Source of the DNA: a virus
Strand: one strand, 5' to 3'
IMG/VR virus record: IMGVR_UViG_3300043436_001747
Coordinates: 1 to 31,614 of that record
Length of the DNA: 31,614 nucleotides
Shown piece by piece: positions 1 through 9,003 of this stretch. Under the pieces are notes generated by a model. It made no database searches, was not told where the DNA came from, and saw nothing but the letters and a program-made list of their open reading frames with translations. The translations under genes were made by a program, and so were the position numbers. How positions within the stretch are numbered: position 1 is the stretch's first letter; each line of letters begins with the position of its first letter.

Positions 1-3000
1 TTCTGGAGTTTGAGATGGCAATTTTCCATCAACAGAATGCGTGAAATCTGGTTCAATTTCTCTCTCTAATTCTTTTTTTGCTGTCTTTGGTTTTTTTTCT
101 CCTTTTCTTGCGGGCATAAACTGAATGCCCCCCAATGGTTGCTTCGTCGGCAACTCGCCAGCAACAGGTTTATCGTTCTTGTCAAGAATTGTGATTAGAT
201 TCTCGTCGAATACGACATAGTTGTATGTGCCTTCGCCTTGCTTGCGCGATGTTCCATCGAGGTAGCGTATGCCGGGAATACCTGCTGTAAGAAGTGCTTT
301 GGATGCTTCTTGAGGATTGCCAAGTCTACTATATGTTATTTGTCCTTGTTCGTTTGAATCATACTCATCGCTATCTGAACGATAATCAGCATTCATTTCA
401 GCAAGAGCTTTCTGCACCTTCTCGCTTTGCTCACTCAATGGCTTATCCCAATCGAGCAAGTCTTCGTCTTTTACATCAAGATCAACTTTATAAAGGTTTC
501 CTTCAAACTTTGCGAAACTACCTCCTTGGAGTAAACGAATGGCATCTTCCGCACCGGATATAAACTCTGTGTTGGACTGCACATTTGATCCAGATGATGC
601 CCATATTTCAGCTTGTCGTTTCCTCTGCGTAATTTCATTGATTATCGATGGCAGTGTAGTTTTTCCGTTTTTCCAAAAAGACTGAGCTTCTTTAAGGATT
701 TTTTGAGTAATTGGATTACTAGTCAAACCAACAAGAACGTCGCCTTTGGCATTCAATAACTTTACGCCAGACAGAGCGTCTCGGTAGTTTTTGGCTACCC
801 CTTTATTTTGTGCAAAGTAAAGCCCCCATCCATACGCCTGCGCTCCTTCGCCAGTGCCTATGTTTGCCAGCTTGAACTTGTCCACATCAAATGGAGTGCC
901 ATGATAAGCAGGAAGGAAGTTGATGAGTCCAGCGGATGACACTAAAGCATTTGAGAATGGCTTGATTACTGAGTCAGCTTCTGGTTTTGCACTTGTTTGA
1001 AGATCAGCGGGTTTGATGGTGTCAGCACCTATCATCTCCGAACTTTGTGGTTTTTCCGAGATAGTAGGTTCCATCTTGGTAAAAGTTTCAGATGGTATAA
1101 ATGGAGTTCCTGTTTCGCTATCTTTTCCGATAGGCCCAGAAACTTTCACAACATTATCAATTGGAATGCGTCCAGATGCCCTTAAATAGTCATCTGCGCC
1201 AATCATAAATAAATCAAGTCCCGCTGGGTCTATTGCAAGAACAACGCCTTGTTTGCCATGCGGAATATATGTTTCTGCTGTTACTACGTTCGTAGAAAGA
1301 TTGATTTCTTCTTCTGGAGAAATTACACCTCGACCATCTGTGTCAATGTATCCTTGGTTTTGGATTCTTTCCCAATCTTCTTTTGTTACTCCGCGAAACA
1401 AAACGCCTCCAGTAAGTTCAACTTCAAATTTGTCACCAAGAGCATCTGAATCAGCAATCTTTTTTCCTTTTTTCCATCGTCTACCAGTATCCCTTGGGCC
1501 AAACAATCCTTGCTCTATTTGCGTTGGAACACCTTCATTTAGTGATTCAAGATCGCTTAAATATCTGTCTCTTTCATCTAAACTTAACTTTTTTGCACCG
1601 GGATTCCTAACTTGAAATTCTAAATCGCGGACTTCTTTTCTTATTGCGTCATACTCTTCATAGAGTCTTGTTGCTTCAGGCGAATCAAACGATTCTTCGT
1701 TTGCCTTTGTATTAAAAGCTTCCAATGCGGACTTCTTTCTTGCATTTGCTTCAGCAAGCAATTTTTGAATATTTTCTATGCTTTGTGTTTCAACTTCACC
1801 TTCCATGCGTTCTGGCATGAAGTTGATTTTAGCAAATCCGTAGTTTACTGGAAGTTTTGTTGCGTTCTCGTTTGGAATCAATTCAGCAATGTGGTCAACG
1901 CGAATGGACATGATCGTGCGATTAGCATCCTTGTTCCGTGGATCGCCTTTTTTGCGCGGAATAGTTGTCCTATCAAGGTTTGTAAATTCAGTTCCTTTGT
2001 CGTAAAGGTTTAGAAGATCGTTAAAAATGTTCTTCTTCTGCAATGCAACTTGAGGATCGGCATCAAGACCAGTTTCTCCAGCTTTGCCTTGTTGCCAGTT
2101 ATTCAAATACTTTGAGAAATCATCAAATGTGCGCTCAAGGTTGTTGTCCCAGAAACGCAAGCGTCCCGGCATACGTTCGTTCCACAAGCGCATTTTATCA
2201 AATATGCGTCCAACAGAAATTGTGGTTACAAGGAAATTGCCTTTCTTAGACAAGTGCATTCCGATTGGCACAAGGTCATACATCTTTGGCGAGAATGCTT
2301 GATACTTGCCCTTGTCATTCATTACCGCTGCGTAATCCACAATGAACCTTGTTCCGTCTCCGCGAGCAATGGCATCATTAACTTTCAGCATATGCTCCTT
2401 GAGCGTCCTTGGAACAAGACTCTCTGGCATATCCTTGATAGCTTGAATTTGTGCTGGAGTAAATGTGCCGCGATATGTTTCTGAGCCTTCTGCTACTGGC
2501 TCAAAACGATTAGGAGTCCCGTAATCATCAGTATCAAGTGCCTCTGTAATTAGTTTTTTGCGATCCGCATCAATCTTCTTTGCGTCCTTCGCGTCATACA
2601 TGACAGGAGTTACCCCGTCTGGTTGCATGACCAAATCACGCGAGACAACAAGAGTTCCACCTTCGGGAACTTGCAGTCCTTGCGCTTCCGCTGGAATGTC
2701 GCCATATCCAGAAAGTTTCTTCATTCCAACATCAGTGCTTTGGAATGTTCCTTCCCGTGGATTTGGCGTTGTCACAGGCATTGACTCGCCAATTTGATTG
2801 CCGTCCTTGTCGAATACCTTGACCTTAAACTCTGTTTTGAATAGCGGAGAATCTTTTCCGAAACGCTCGATCAACGCAGAGTTTTTCATCATCTGCGCTT
2901 TGCTGATAGCAGGCATATCAGCTTCTTGCGCTGGAGGCGAAATTTCGCCATTTAAAGAAACTATCTGGCGCATTGCATCTCTTGCTGCCGCCATCGCTTC

Positions 3001-5847
3001 TGGTGGGAATTCTGCGCGTGTATTAGCGGCAGTAACAATGTCACCTCGCCCTCCCAATCCGTAAAAACGATTGATTGCACGATCCAGCAAGTTTTTCTTT
3101 GCTTTGATCCTTGCGCGATCCCACATGGCAAGCGTTGCGGAATCCAAATCATTTGCAAGATGCCTGCTGGACACTTCTCCAAGCAAGTCTGCCATGACTT
3201 CGCTCTTCATGTAGTTGGCAACTTTGTTTTCATCCAACTGACCACGGGATTCATCCCAAAGTTTGTTCAGCTTGGAAAATGCTTCTCTTCCTTGCGGGTC
3301 TAAATGGCGAAGGTATCCATCGTTGAAAAGTTCAACGAGTTTTGCCTTTGAGAAAATACCAGAAGTTGTCGCCTTGATATTTCCAGCGGCATCGCGGATT
3401 TCGTTTTGGAAAAGCATTGAACGCACTGGAGCAAGTGCTTCTTGGAACTCTGGCACAACATCCATGAAGTGCGATGTTTCGTGAACCAATGCTTCGGTTG
3501 GTGATTCACCAAACAACTTGATGCGCTCACGAATGGAGTCTGCATTGATAACAATCGATGGTTTTCTGCGGTCAAATGCAAGCCCTTGTTGTGCGGGATT
3601 TGAGTAAAATCCAGCTTGGCTTGCCATTTGAACAAGGTCAGCGTCTGGAACATTGCTGTTCGCTGGATCATTACGCAACCTTTGATAGATTTGATCGGTT
3701 GAAAGAACATTGAATCCAACATTGTTCTGACCGCTCTTCATAACACCATTGGTAATGTCTTGAAGGTTTGCGTATGTCTTCAAAAACTCCCTGCCAAATT
3801 CATTGCGCGTTTGCACATTGGCGCGTTTTACTTGATCAAGTGCAATCTTGTTTTTTTCTACTTCCGATTGAGCAAGTTTGATTTTTTGAGCATCTTCTCC
3901 TGATCCTTTGTAAGATGCCATCAAGTTTGCAAGGTCAGATTCACTTTCGTTCAGCTTTGTTTCTCTTGCAGAAATAGCATTATCAAAGTCAGAAATTTGA
4001 TCCAAGTTTGCTTGGGTTTCTGGATCAGCTTCTTGATACCTGCGGTGGATGCGAGAATCGTCTGAAATACGTTCACGTTGCTCAATTATAGGGTCATTGC
4101 CCATCATCTTACCCTTGATATGCTGCAATGCGCGTCCACCAAGAGTGATTGCAAGCCCATCAGCGAGCATCTGCTTCATCTCATCTGGATCAGCGGACTC
4201 TAATGCTCCAGTAGCAAGAGCAAGCGTAGTTCCGTGGATTCCAGTTTTTGCATACTCAACGGAGTTGGAAAGAATGTTATCAATCGTCTTTCCTCCACGG
4301 GAAAGGATTTTAGCCTTTAATGCTGACCCTTCAGCGGATTTGCCGAGCGTTTCAAACGTCTTTCCAAGAGGTGCAACCTTGCGAGCTTCTGCAAGCTCTC
4401 TAACAAATGTTGGAATTTCAAGTCCAACCTTCGTTCCTTTCAATACGCCTCTTGCGGCAACCCCGCCAAGAACGCCACTCAAAATACCAGTCATTGGCGA
4501 TTCGTCGGAAACGCTATAACCAGCAACACCACCAAGAACAGGAGCGGTAATGTTACCAAGAACTTTATTTACTTTTTCAGCGGCAGGTTTAAATCTTTCA
4601 ATCGCCTTCTCAATTTTTCCTGCACCTTGAGCAACCGCTTCTGCTCGCTCCGTGCGCTTTCTAAGCATTTCTGCAAATTCAGACTTTCGCAATGTTTGTG
4701 CTGCCTTGTTGATTTCAGCAATTTCATCAGCGGATTTGCCAATGTATTTCAATCCTTTTGCGATGCCTGTTCCTGCTTTTGCAACCGCTGAAACAGCACC
4801 CATTGTTCCCATGCCAAGCTCACCGGGAAGCAAGAACTCGCCAGCAATTCTTACGCGAGCATTTTCTTCTGGCAATTCAGACTCCATATCAGAAGTCAAA
4901 TTGTCAATTTGCTCACGCGCCATCGCGTCTTGTTGAACTTTTGCTTCCTCAACAGAAATATTGTCTCTTACTGCCAATTCTTCTGGCGATTCCATTTGCG
5001 ATTTTGCAATGTATGAAAGCGCATCTTTTGCCAGCGGATTATCAAGCATCCTGCTATAAACAGTTGGATGTTCACGGAAGTATTCAGCTTGAGCTTGCGA
5101 AACTAACCTTCGTCCTTTCCAGCGTTCAAATCGATCTTCTGGATTTACCAAGCCAAGTTTTTCACCAGCAGCATCCGCCCAACCAAAACCACCTTCTTGT
5201 GCTTTTGCTGTTGCCCAAGACACGCTTTCTGGAATCTCAAAAGCTGGAGCCATGAACGAGTAGAATGAACCTTTGGCTTTTTTAATGTTATTAGCAGCTT
5301 CTTCGTCACTGACAGTCATGTCAGTTGCCTTGACAACATCGCGTCCGAATTCCGCTGCTCCAAGTCCAACTTTTGCACCTAACTTTGAAACATTTTTAAC
5401 GACATCCCAAGCATCACCACCAAGATTATACCAATCCTCCCAAGATGTAGGAATTGATGGCATCTTTGACTTTTCAACCTCAAAAATGCGCCTTGCTTGA
5501 GCGTCATCAAGCGGAATATCTTTGCGAGATTGAGCTACCTTGTATTGTTCCTCATCGCTTAATGCGTTAAACAAACCTTTTTCTTCATCGTCAAGCTCGT
5601 TTGAACGTTTATTTGAAATAAGTCCAAGGAAAATATCTCCGCTGGATTTTTGCGTTGGAGCAGGTTCTAACCACCTTTCGGCAGACTCAAAAAAATCACC
5701 TTGCGGTTCTTCAACTGGAGTTTGTTGTGGTTCTGCCGAAACCTTCTGCTTAACATCTTCAAGAACGCTTACTGGTTTTTCTTCTTGAGGTTGTTGAGAT
5801 AGTTCCGCTTCGACTTCTGCCTTGATTTCGTCAAGAATGCTTGCCAT
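1..5847 (-). CDS. Giant polyvalent (probably injected) protein with HExxH and two ADP-ribosyltransferase-like regions; 3' end outside window
   Basis: The frame is open from ATG at 5847 to the window edge, giving at least 1949 residues with no stop, so the C-terminus is missing. It starts one base after the TAA of the preceding gene (TAAAATG). Seen in order: an acidic, Gln/Glu/Pro-rich N-terminus; two Gly/Ala-rich hydrophobic segments near 333-365 and 428-470; a charged, probably coiled-coil region near 588-695; HETSH at 789-793, a zinc-peptidase-type HExxH; a second charged helical region near 1345-1440; an Arg-Gly-led region at about 1484-1570 that looks ADP-ribosyltransferase-like; and a region starting with Tyr-His-Gly-Thr-Pro at 1648-1652 with IGTGEGAQAYGWGLYFA downstream, the pattern of the ART domain of phage polyvalent proteins. 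Motifs of the form I-[NQ]-F-[ML]-P-[AE] lie at 1341, 1642 and 1908. Such proteins are known as large phage multi-domain proteins thought to enter the cell with the DNA; that role here is inferred. Confidence 0.85.
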   Translation of the reverse strand, partial: MASILDEIKAEVEAELSQQPQEEKPVSVLEDVKQKVSAEPQQTPVEEPQGDFFESAERWLEPAPTQKSSGDIFLGLISNKRSNELDDEEKGLFNALSDEEQYKVAQSRKDIPLDDAQARRIFEVEKSKMPSIPTSWEDWYNLGGDAWDVVKNVSKLGAKVGLGAAEFGRDVVKATDMTVSDEEAANNIKKAKGSFYSFMAPAFEIPESVSWATAKAQEGGFGWADAAGEKLGLVNPEDRFERWKGRRLVSQAQAEYFREHPTVYSRMLDNPLAKDALSYIAKSQMESPEELAVRDNISVEEAKVQQDAMAREQIDNLTSDMESELPEENARVRIAGEFLLPGELGMGTMGAVSAVAKAGTGIAKGLKYIGKSADEIAEINKAAQTLRKSEFAEMLRKRTERAEAVAQGAGKIEKAIERFKPAAEKVNKVLGNITAPVLGGVAGYSVSDESPMTGILSGVLGGVAARGVLKGTKVGLEIPTFVRELAEARKVAPLGKTFETLGKSAEGSALKAKILSRGGKTIDNILSNSVEYAKTGIHGTTLALATGALESADPDEMKQMLADGLAITLGGRALQHIKGKMMGNDPIIEQRERISDDSRIHRRYQEADPETQANLDQISDFDNAISARETKLNESESDLANLMASYKGSGEDAQKIKLAQSEVEKNKIALDQVKRANVQTRNEFGREFLKTYANLQDITNGVMKSGQNNVGFNVLSTDQIYQRLRNDPANSNVPDADLVQMASQAGFYSNPAQQGLAFDRRKPSIVINADSIRERIKLFGESPTEALVHETSHFMDVVPEFQEALAPVRSMLFQNEIRDAAGNIKATTSGIFSKAKLVELFNDGYLRHLDPQGREAFSKLNKLWDESRGQLDENKVANYMKSEVMADLLGEVSSRHLANDLDSATLAMWDRARIKAKKNLLDRAINRFYGLGGRGDIVTAANTRAEFPPEAMAAARDAMRQIVSLNGEISPPAQEADMPAISKAQMMKNSALIERFGKDSPLFKTEFKVKVFDKDGNQIGESMPVTTPNPREGTFQSTDVGMKKLSGYGDIPAEAQGLQVPEGGTLVVSRDLVMQPDGVTPVMYDAKDAKKIDADRKKLITEALDTDDYGTPNRFEPVAEGSETYRGTFTPAQIQAIKDMPESLVPRTLKEHMLKVNDAIARGDGTRFIVDYAAVMNDKGKYQAFSPKMYDLVPIGMHLSKKGNFLVTTISVGRIFDKMRLWNERMPGRLRFWDNNLERTFDDFSKYLNNWQQGKAGETGLDADPQVALQKKNIFNDLLNLYDKGTEFTNLDRTTIPRKKGDPRNKDANRTIMSIRVDHIAELIPNENATKLPVNYGFAKINFMPERMEGEVETQSIENIQKLLAEANARKKSALEAFNTKANEESFDSPEATRLYEEYDAIRKEVRDLEFQVRNPGAKKLSLDERDRYLSDLESLNEGVPTQIEQGLFGPRDTGRRWKKGKKIADSDALGDKFEVELTGGVLFRGVTKEDWERIQNQGYIDTDGRGVISPEEEINLSTNVVTAETYIPHGKQGVVLAIDPAGLDLFMIGADDYLRASGRIPIDNVVKVSGPIGKDSETGTPFIPSETFTKMEPTISEKPQSSEMIGADTIKPADLQTSAKPEADSVIKPFSNALVSSAGLINFLPAYHGTPFDVDKFKLANIGTGEGAQAYGWGLYFAQNKGVAKNYRDALSGVKLLNAKGDVLVGLTSNPITQKILKEAQSFWKNGKTTLPSIINEITQRKRQAEIWASSGSNVQSNTEFISGAEDAIRLLQGGSFAKFEGNLYKVDLDVKDEDLLDWDKPLSEQSEKVQKALAEMNADYRSDSDEYDSNEQGQITYSRLGNPQEASKALLTAGIPGIRYLDGTSRKQGEGTYNYVVFDENLITILDKNDKPVAGELPTKQPLGGIQFMPARKGEKKPKTAKKELEREIEPDFTHSVDGKLPSQTPE

Positions 5848-5848
5848 T

Positions 5849-7582
5849 TTATCTATTTCCAAACATCGATTCTATTGTTTCTCCGTATTTTGTTACTGGC
5901 TGGCGAGGAACCGCTGGTTGAAATGTTGGTTGTGGAACTGGAGTAGGAGTTGGAGTTGGTTTTGGTTGTGATTTCTTTTTCAACTCTTCTTGTTGTTTAA
6001 CAAGATCAAATAATACTTTGCGCTTTGCAAGGAAGTCTGGAGAGTTTCTTTGATCTACTGGAACTTGTTCAAGCTCCATTGAAAGCGTTGAAATTTGGTC
6101 TTGTTGAGCTTGCTGTTGCGTCACTTCTTCTGGCATATCAAACTCAACAACAACTCGTTTTGGTTCTAAACCATATTCTTTTGCAAGTGAAGTATATGAT
6201 TTTTTTAATTCACCATATTCACCACGTCGAGAATCGTATTGTTTTTTAGCCTGTCCAAGAAAATCTTTTCTTTGTGAATCTGAAAGGATTTGACCATTTA
6301 AAAGTTTATTATATGAAGCAACAACCCTATCTGGAACTCCACCTGCATTTTGAGCATTTGCGTATTCGCCCTCACGAACAGTTGATCCGGGATCAAGAAG
6401 TTTCATGTAACCAAAAATCAAAGACATATCTCCAGCAGCAGAAGGTTCACCGCCAGATGTTTTAATACTTCTCCATGCGCTTTGAATTGTTTTGAAGTCT
6501 TTTGTTTGGCCTACATATTCATCGCGCAATTTCTTTTCCGTTTCAAAATTAATTCCAGTGTCCGTTGCTTTTCTTGCTTCAGCTTCTGCCTTTTGTTCAG
6601 CGGCAATTTCTGATCGGCTCATTTTTTCACGAGGTTCAACACGGAAAAATGGAATTCCATTTTCGTCAACTTCTTGCGTGTATTTTCCTTGCTTGAAACC
6701 GGGAATGTCACGATATGCCATTTGTTGGGCTTGTTCCTCTGTATCAACATCTCCAGACTCTGGCATTTGAATCTTTACCTCTTCTTTAGGTTGAGCTTTT
6801 TCAATTGACAGCAAAGTTTTTTGCGGTGGTTTTTCAAGAACACTTGGAATTACTCCATAAGGTTCAAACTTTGATTGAATTTCCTTTTCTTGTTCTGGAG
6901 AAATCAATCCTGTTGAAACTTTCCCAAGCTGCATTGATTTAGGTTGTTCAATTGGTGCAATTGGGCCAATTCCAGAATCAGTTGATGCTGTTAAATATTC
7001 AGCAGAAATATTTTCAAGTGCTTTTGCTTGATCTGCAATGTTTGCAGACATATCGCTTCCTTGCATTGAAGTGGTTTCTAAACCTGATGGAGTTAAATTA
7101 AAATCAATTTTATCATCAGTTGTTTCCGTTGATTCTGGAAGCGGTTCTGTATCTATTGAACGATAAATTCTTCTTTTTGCTCCAGCGGGAACAGAACCTT
7201 CAATTCGTTTATCAATTGCATCTGTCTCTAACTCTAATTTTTTTGTTTTAAGTGCTTCAATATATGGATCGTATTGTTTTGCTTTAAGAGCGGCTACTTT
7301 CAAGTCATGCGCTCTTTCAGCAAGTTTCTCCTCTTTAGCCTGCTCTGTCTTGTATTTAGCAGTAATGCCTTCAGTAATGCCGCCAACAGCAGCAAGAATG
7401 CCTTTGGAGATGCCTTCAGATACAAGTTCTGGACGCGAGGATGGAATAGGAGCGTATGTTAATGGCTGAAGCTGGAATTCAGCCCTGCGAGTGACATCAA
7501 GTGGTTGCAACCCTTGCAATGCGCCAAGATTGGCAAATTGAGGATTGAATTTATATCCTTCGCCAGAGTAAGAGATTGCCAT
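5849..7582 (-). CDS. Internal-virion-like structural protein
   Basis: 577 residues, starting two bases after the preceding TAA. The N-terminus is low in charge, with a small hydrophobic glycine-rich patch near 55-75, followed by a Lys/Glu-rich helical stretch (75-130) and a long acidic, Gln/Pro-rich middle. Residues about 350-480 form the recognisable part: a conserved helical module with SAAGDMSLIFGYMKLLDPGS (381-400), TVREGEYANA and a following NAGGVPDRV segment. I know this module from phage virion and ejection proteins, including very long ones, but its biochemical role is not established. A PTPTPTP linker (about 542-550) precedes a short C-terminal tail. The gene sits between small Gln/Ala-rich virion proteins and the giant polyvalent gene, as expected for an ejected or internal core protein. 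The role is inferred from domain and context. Confidence 0.75.
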   Translation of the reverse strand: MAISYSGEGYKFNPQFANLGALQGLQPLDVTRRAEFQLQPLTYAPIPSSRPELVSEGISKGILAAVGGITEGITAKYKTEQAKEEKLAERAHDLKVAALKAKQYDPYIEALKTKKLELETDAIDKRIEGSVPAGAKRRIYRSIDTEPLPESTETTDDKIDFNLTPSGLETTSMQGSDMSANIADQAKALENISAEYLTASTDSGIGPIAPIEQPKSMQLGKVSTGLISPEQEKEIQSKFEPYGVIPSVLEKPPQKTLLSIEKAQPKEEVKIQMPESGDVDTEEQAQQMAYRDIPGFKQGKYTQEVDENGIPFFRVEPREKMSRSEIAAEQKAEAEARKATDTGINFETEKKLRDEYVGQTKDFKTIQSAWRSIKTSGGEPSAAGDMSLIFGYMKLLDPGSTVREGEYANAQNAGGVPDRVVASYNKLLNGQILSDSQRKDFLGQAKKQYDSRRGEYGELKKSYTSLAKEYGLEPKRVVVEFDMPEEVTQQQAQQDQISTLSMELEQVPVDQRNSPDFLAKRKVLFDLVKQQEELKKKSQPKPTPTPTPVPQPTFQPAVPRQPVTKYGETIESMFGNR

Positions 7583-7584
7583 AA

Positions 7585-8181
7585 TTAAACGCCACCAAAT
7601 TTAAGGTCAGACGAAGATGGAAGCGAGAACATATTTGCTTTTTTAGATGCCGCTCCCGCGCCTTGGTTTACAAGACCTGTTAAAGCGGGATTTACAGAGG
7701 TTGTAGGTGCATTAGAATATGTTGATGGCAGCATTCCCGCTGCTGCACCAAGATTTGCGAGTGCTTCTTCACGCGATTTGTTGAAATCAAATCCACCGCC
7801 AGTTGCTTGTTGTCCAGCGGTTGCTTGTGCTTGCTGTGATGCAAGAAGTGCGTTGGCATCGCGGATGGACTGCATTGAACCTATTGTTGCAAGTTCTTGA
7901 CGAGCCGCTTGCTCTGCTTGCTGTTGGCGTTGCGTTCCGGCAGTAATTTGCGATTGCTTTAATGCTTCTTCTTGAGCTTTTTGTGCAGCAGCAGCTTGAG
8001 CGGCTTGCTGTGCTTGCATTTGAGACAAAAATTCCATTGTTGGATCAACTGGTGTTCCTCCATCGCCGCCACCTTTTTTACTTTTAGTTTTTGTTCCAAA
8101 AATAGCTTGCCGTCCATAATAACCAACAGGATTCAAAAATTTATATGGTGAATTTTTTGAAACCTTTAATGATCCACCCAT
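7585..8181 (-). CDS. Small Gln/Ala-rich virion protein, second copy of a pair
   Basis: 198 residues, beginning MGG and rich in Gln and Ala. It starts one base after the TAA of its neighbour (TAATATG). The end of the upstream gene supplies GGAGGA about 9 bases before this ATG, one of the few Shine-Dalgarno-like sequences in the window. It shares a plan with the upstream 162-residue protein: a basic or polar N-terminus, a V-D-P motif followed by a Gln-rich helix, an AAR segment, a glycine-rich linker, and a C-terminus of the form NMF-S-[LV]-P...FGG[AV]. I read the two as diverged tandem paralogues. The position between internal-virion-like genes suggests a small structural or ejection protein. 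No enzymatic motif is visible and the exact role is unknown. Confidence 0.7.
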   Translation of the reverse strand: MGGSLKVSKNSPYKFLNPVGYYGRQAIFGTKTKSKKGGGDGGTPVDPTMEFLSQMQAQQAAQAAAAQKAQEEALKQSQITAGTQRQQQAEQAARQELATIGSMQSIRDANALLASQQAQATAGQQATGGGFDFNKSREEALANLGAAAGMLPSTYSNAPTTSVNPALTGLVNQGAGAASKKANMFSLPSSSDLKFGGV

Positions 8182-8182
8182 A

Positions 8183-8671
8183 TTATGCTCCTCCGAAAGT
8201 TAAACCAGTTGTAGTTGGAACGGAGAACATATTTGAGCGTTGCTGTGTTCCACCTGCGCCAGCATTTGCTGCCATTGCTGCCGCTCCTTGTTGTCCTCCC
8301 ATTGTTCCAAGAGATGCTTGACGATACTGACCAGCATCACCAACAGGAGATGGCGTTGCTCCTCCAACTGGAGCAGATGCCTTTTGTGCAGCAGCCATAG
8401 TAGCTTGGTCTTGCGCTTGCTGACCAACATTCATTCCACTCAATGCGCTTCGTGCAGCAGCTTCGCCTTGTTGTTGAGCTTGCATTCCCGCCTGTTGTTG
8501 CGCTTGAATTTGAGCCTGCCTTTGGCGTTCAGCTTCAGCGGCAGCTTGTGATTCTGCCATTGACGCTTGCTGCTGTTGCTGCATAGCCATAAATGCAATC
8601 ATTGGATCAACTCCAGAAGGCTGTTGTTGTTGCTGTTGTTGCTGTTTAGGTTGTGATCGTCTTCCACCCAT
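8183..8671 (-). CDS. Small poly-Gln/Ala-rich virion protein, first copy of a pair
   Basis: 162 residues, beginning MGGRRSQPK and then eight consecutive Gln residues, followed by a Gln/Ala/Met-rich helix and a Gly/Ala-rich second half. It ends SNMFSVPTTTGLTFGGA, matching the end of the next gene (NMFSLPSSSDLKFGGV), so the two are probably tandem paralogues. It follows the YkgJ-like gene after a 35-base A/T-rich gap with no Shine-Dalgarno sequence. Low complexity makes a homology-based name unsafe. The composition resembles small internal or head-tail proteins of podoviruses, and a virion role is inferred from context only. The CAA/CAG tract that encodes the poly-Gln could vary in length by replication slippage. 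Confidence 0.7.
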   Translation of the reverse strand: MGGRRSQPKQQQQQQQQPSGVDPMIAFMAMQQQQQASMAESQAAAEAERQRQAQIQAQQQAGMQAQQQGEAAARSALSGMNVGQQAQDQATMAAAQKASAPVGGATPSPVGDAGQYRQASLGTMGGQQGAAAMAANAGAGGTQQRSNMFSVPTTTGLTFGGA

Positions 8672-8706
8672 AAATTAAAAGAATTTGTTGGTTGTTAGCA
8701 CGGCAT

Positions 8707-9003
8707 TTAACTTTGTTCAAGAACTTTTTTGCGAGCTTCTCTGCAAAGATCACTGCCGGGTTCAAATTGCCTGCAAGAATTTGGTCTGTCATTGTAAACC
8801 TTACAACAAACAGATTGACCAACTTTTCCTTCAAGAGCAATGCAGCGATTGTCAATTGTTTTCATCAGTGGATAATCTGTTCTGACCATTTCATTAGGTA
8901 TGTTTATTGCGTCTGATCGATCTCGTTTTAAGACAGGCCATGACCATTTAAAACAACAACAAGCACCGCATAATTTGCAGTCAAATTCATCTATTTGTTC
9001 CAT
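8707..9003 (-). CDS. YkgJ-like cysteine-cluster protein
   Basis: 98 residues with the cysteine pattern of the YkgJ/UPF0153 family: C9, C12, C15, C16 and C17 in a CKLCGACCC segment, then C54, C66 and C67, an RP pair (73-74) followed by C77, and C87 after an EPGSD segment. The family is annotated as metal- or Fe-S-binding and its reaction is poorly known. The ATG at 9003 lies inside the 3' end of the PP-loop gene (13-base overlap), so the two are translated as a coupled pair, which suggests a shared function. The pair is unusual inside a block of virion genes and is best regarded as an accessory (moron-like) unit. The family assignment is strong; what it modifies is unknown. Confidence 0.85.
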   Translation of the reverse strand: MEQIDEFDCKLCGACCCFKWSWPVLKRDRSDAINIPNEMVRTDYPLMKTIDNRCIALEGKVGQSVCCKVYNDRPNSCRQFEPGSDLCREARKKVLEQS

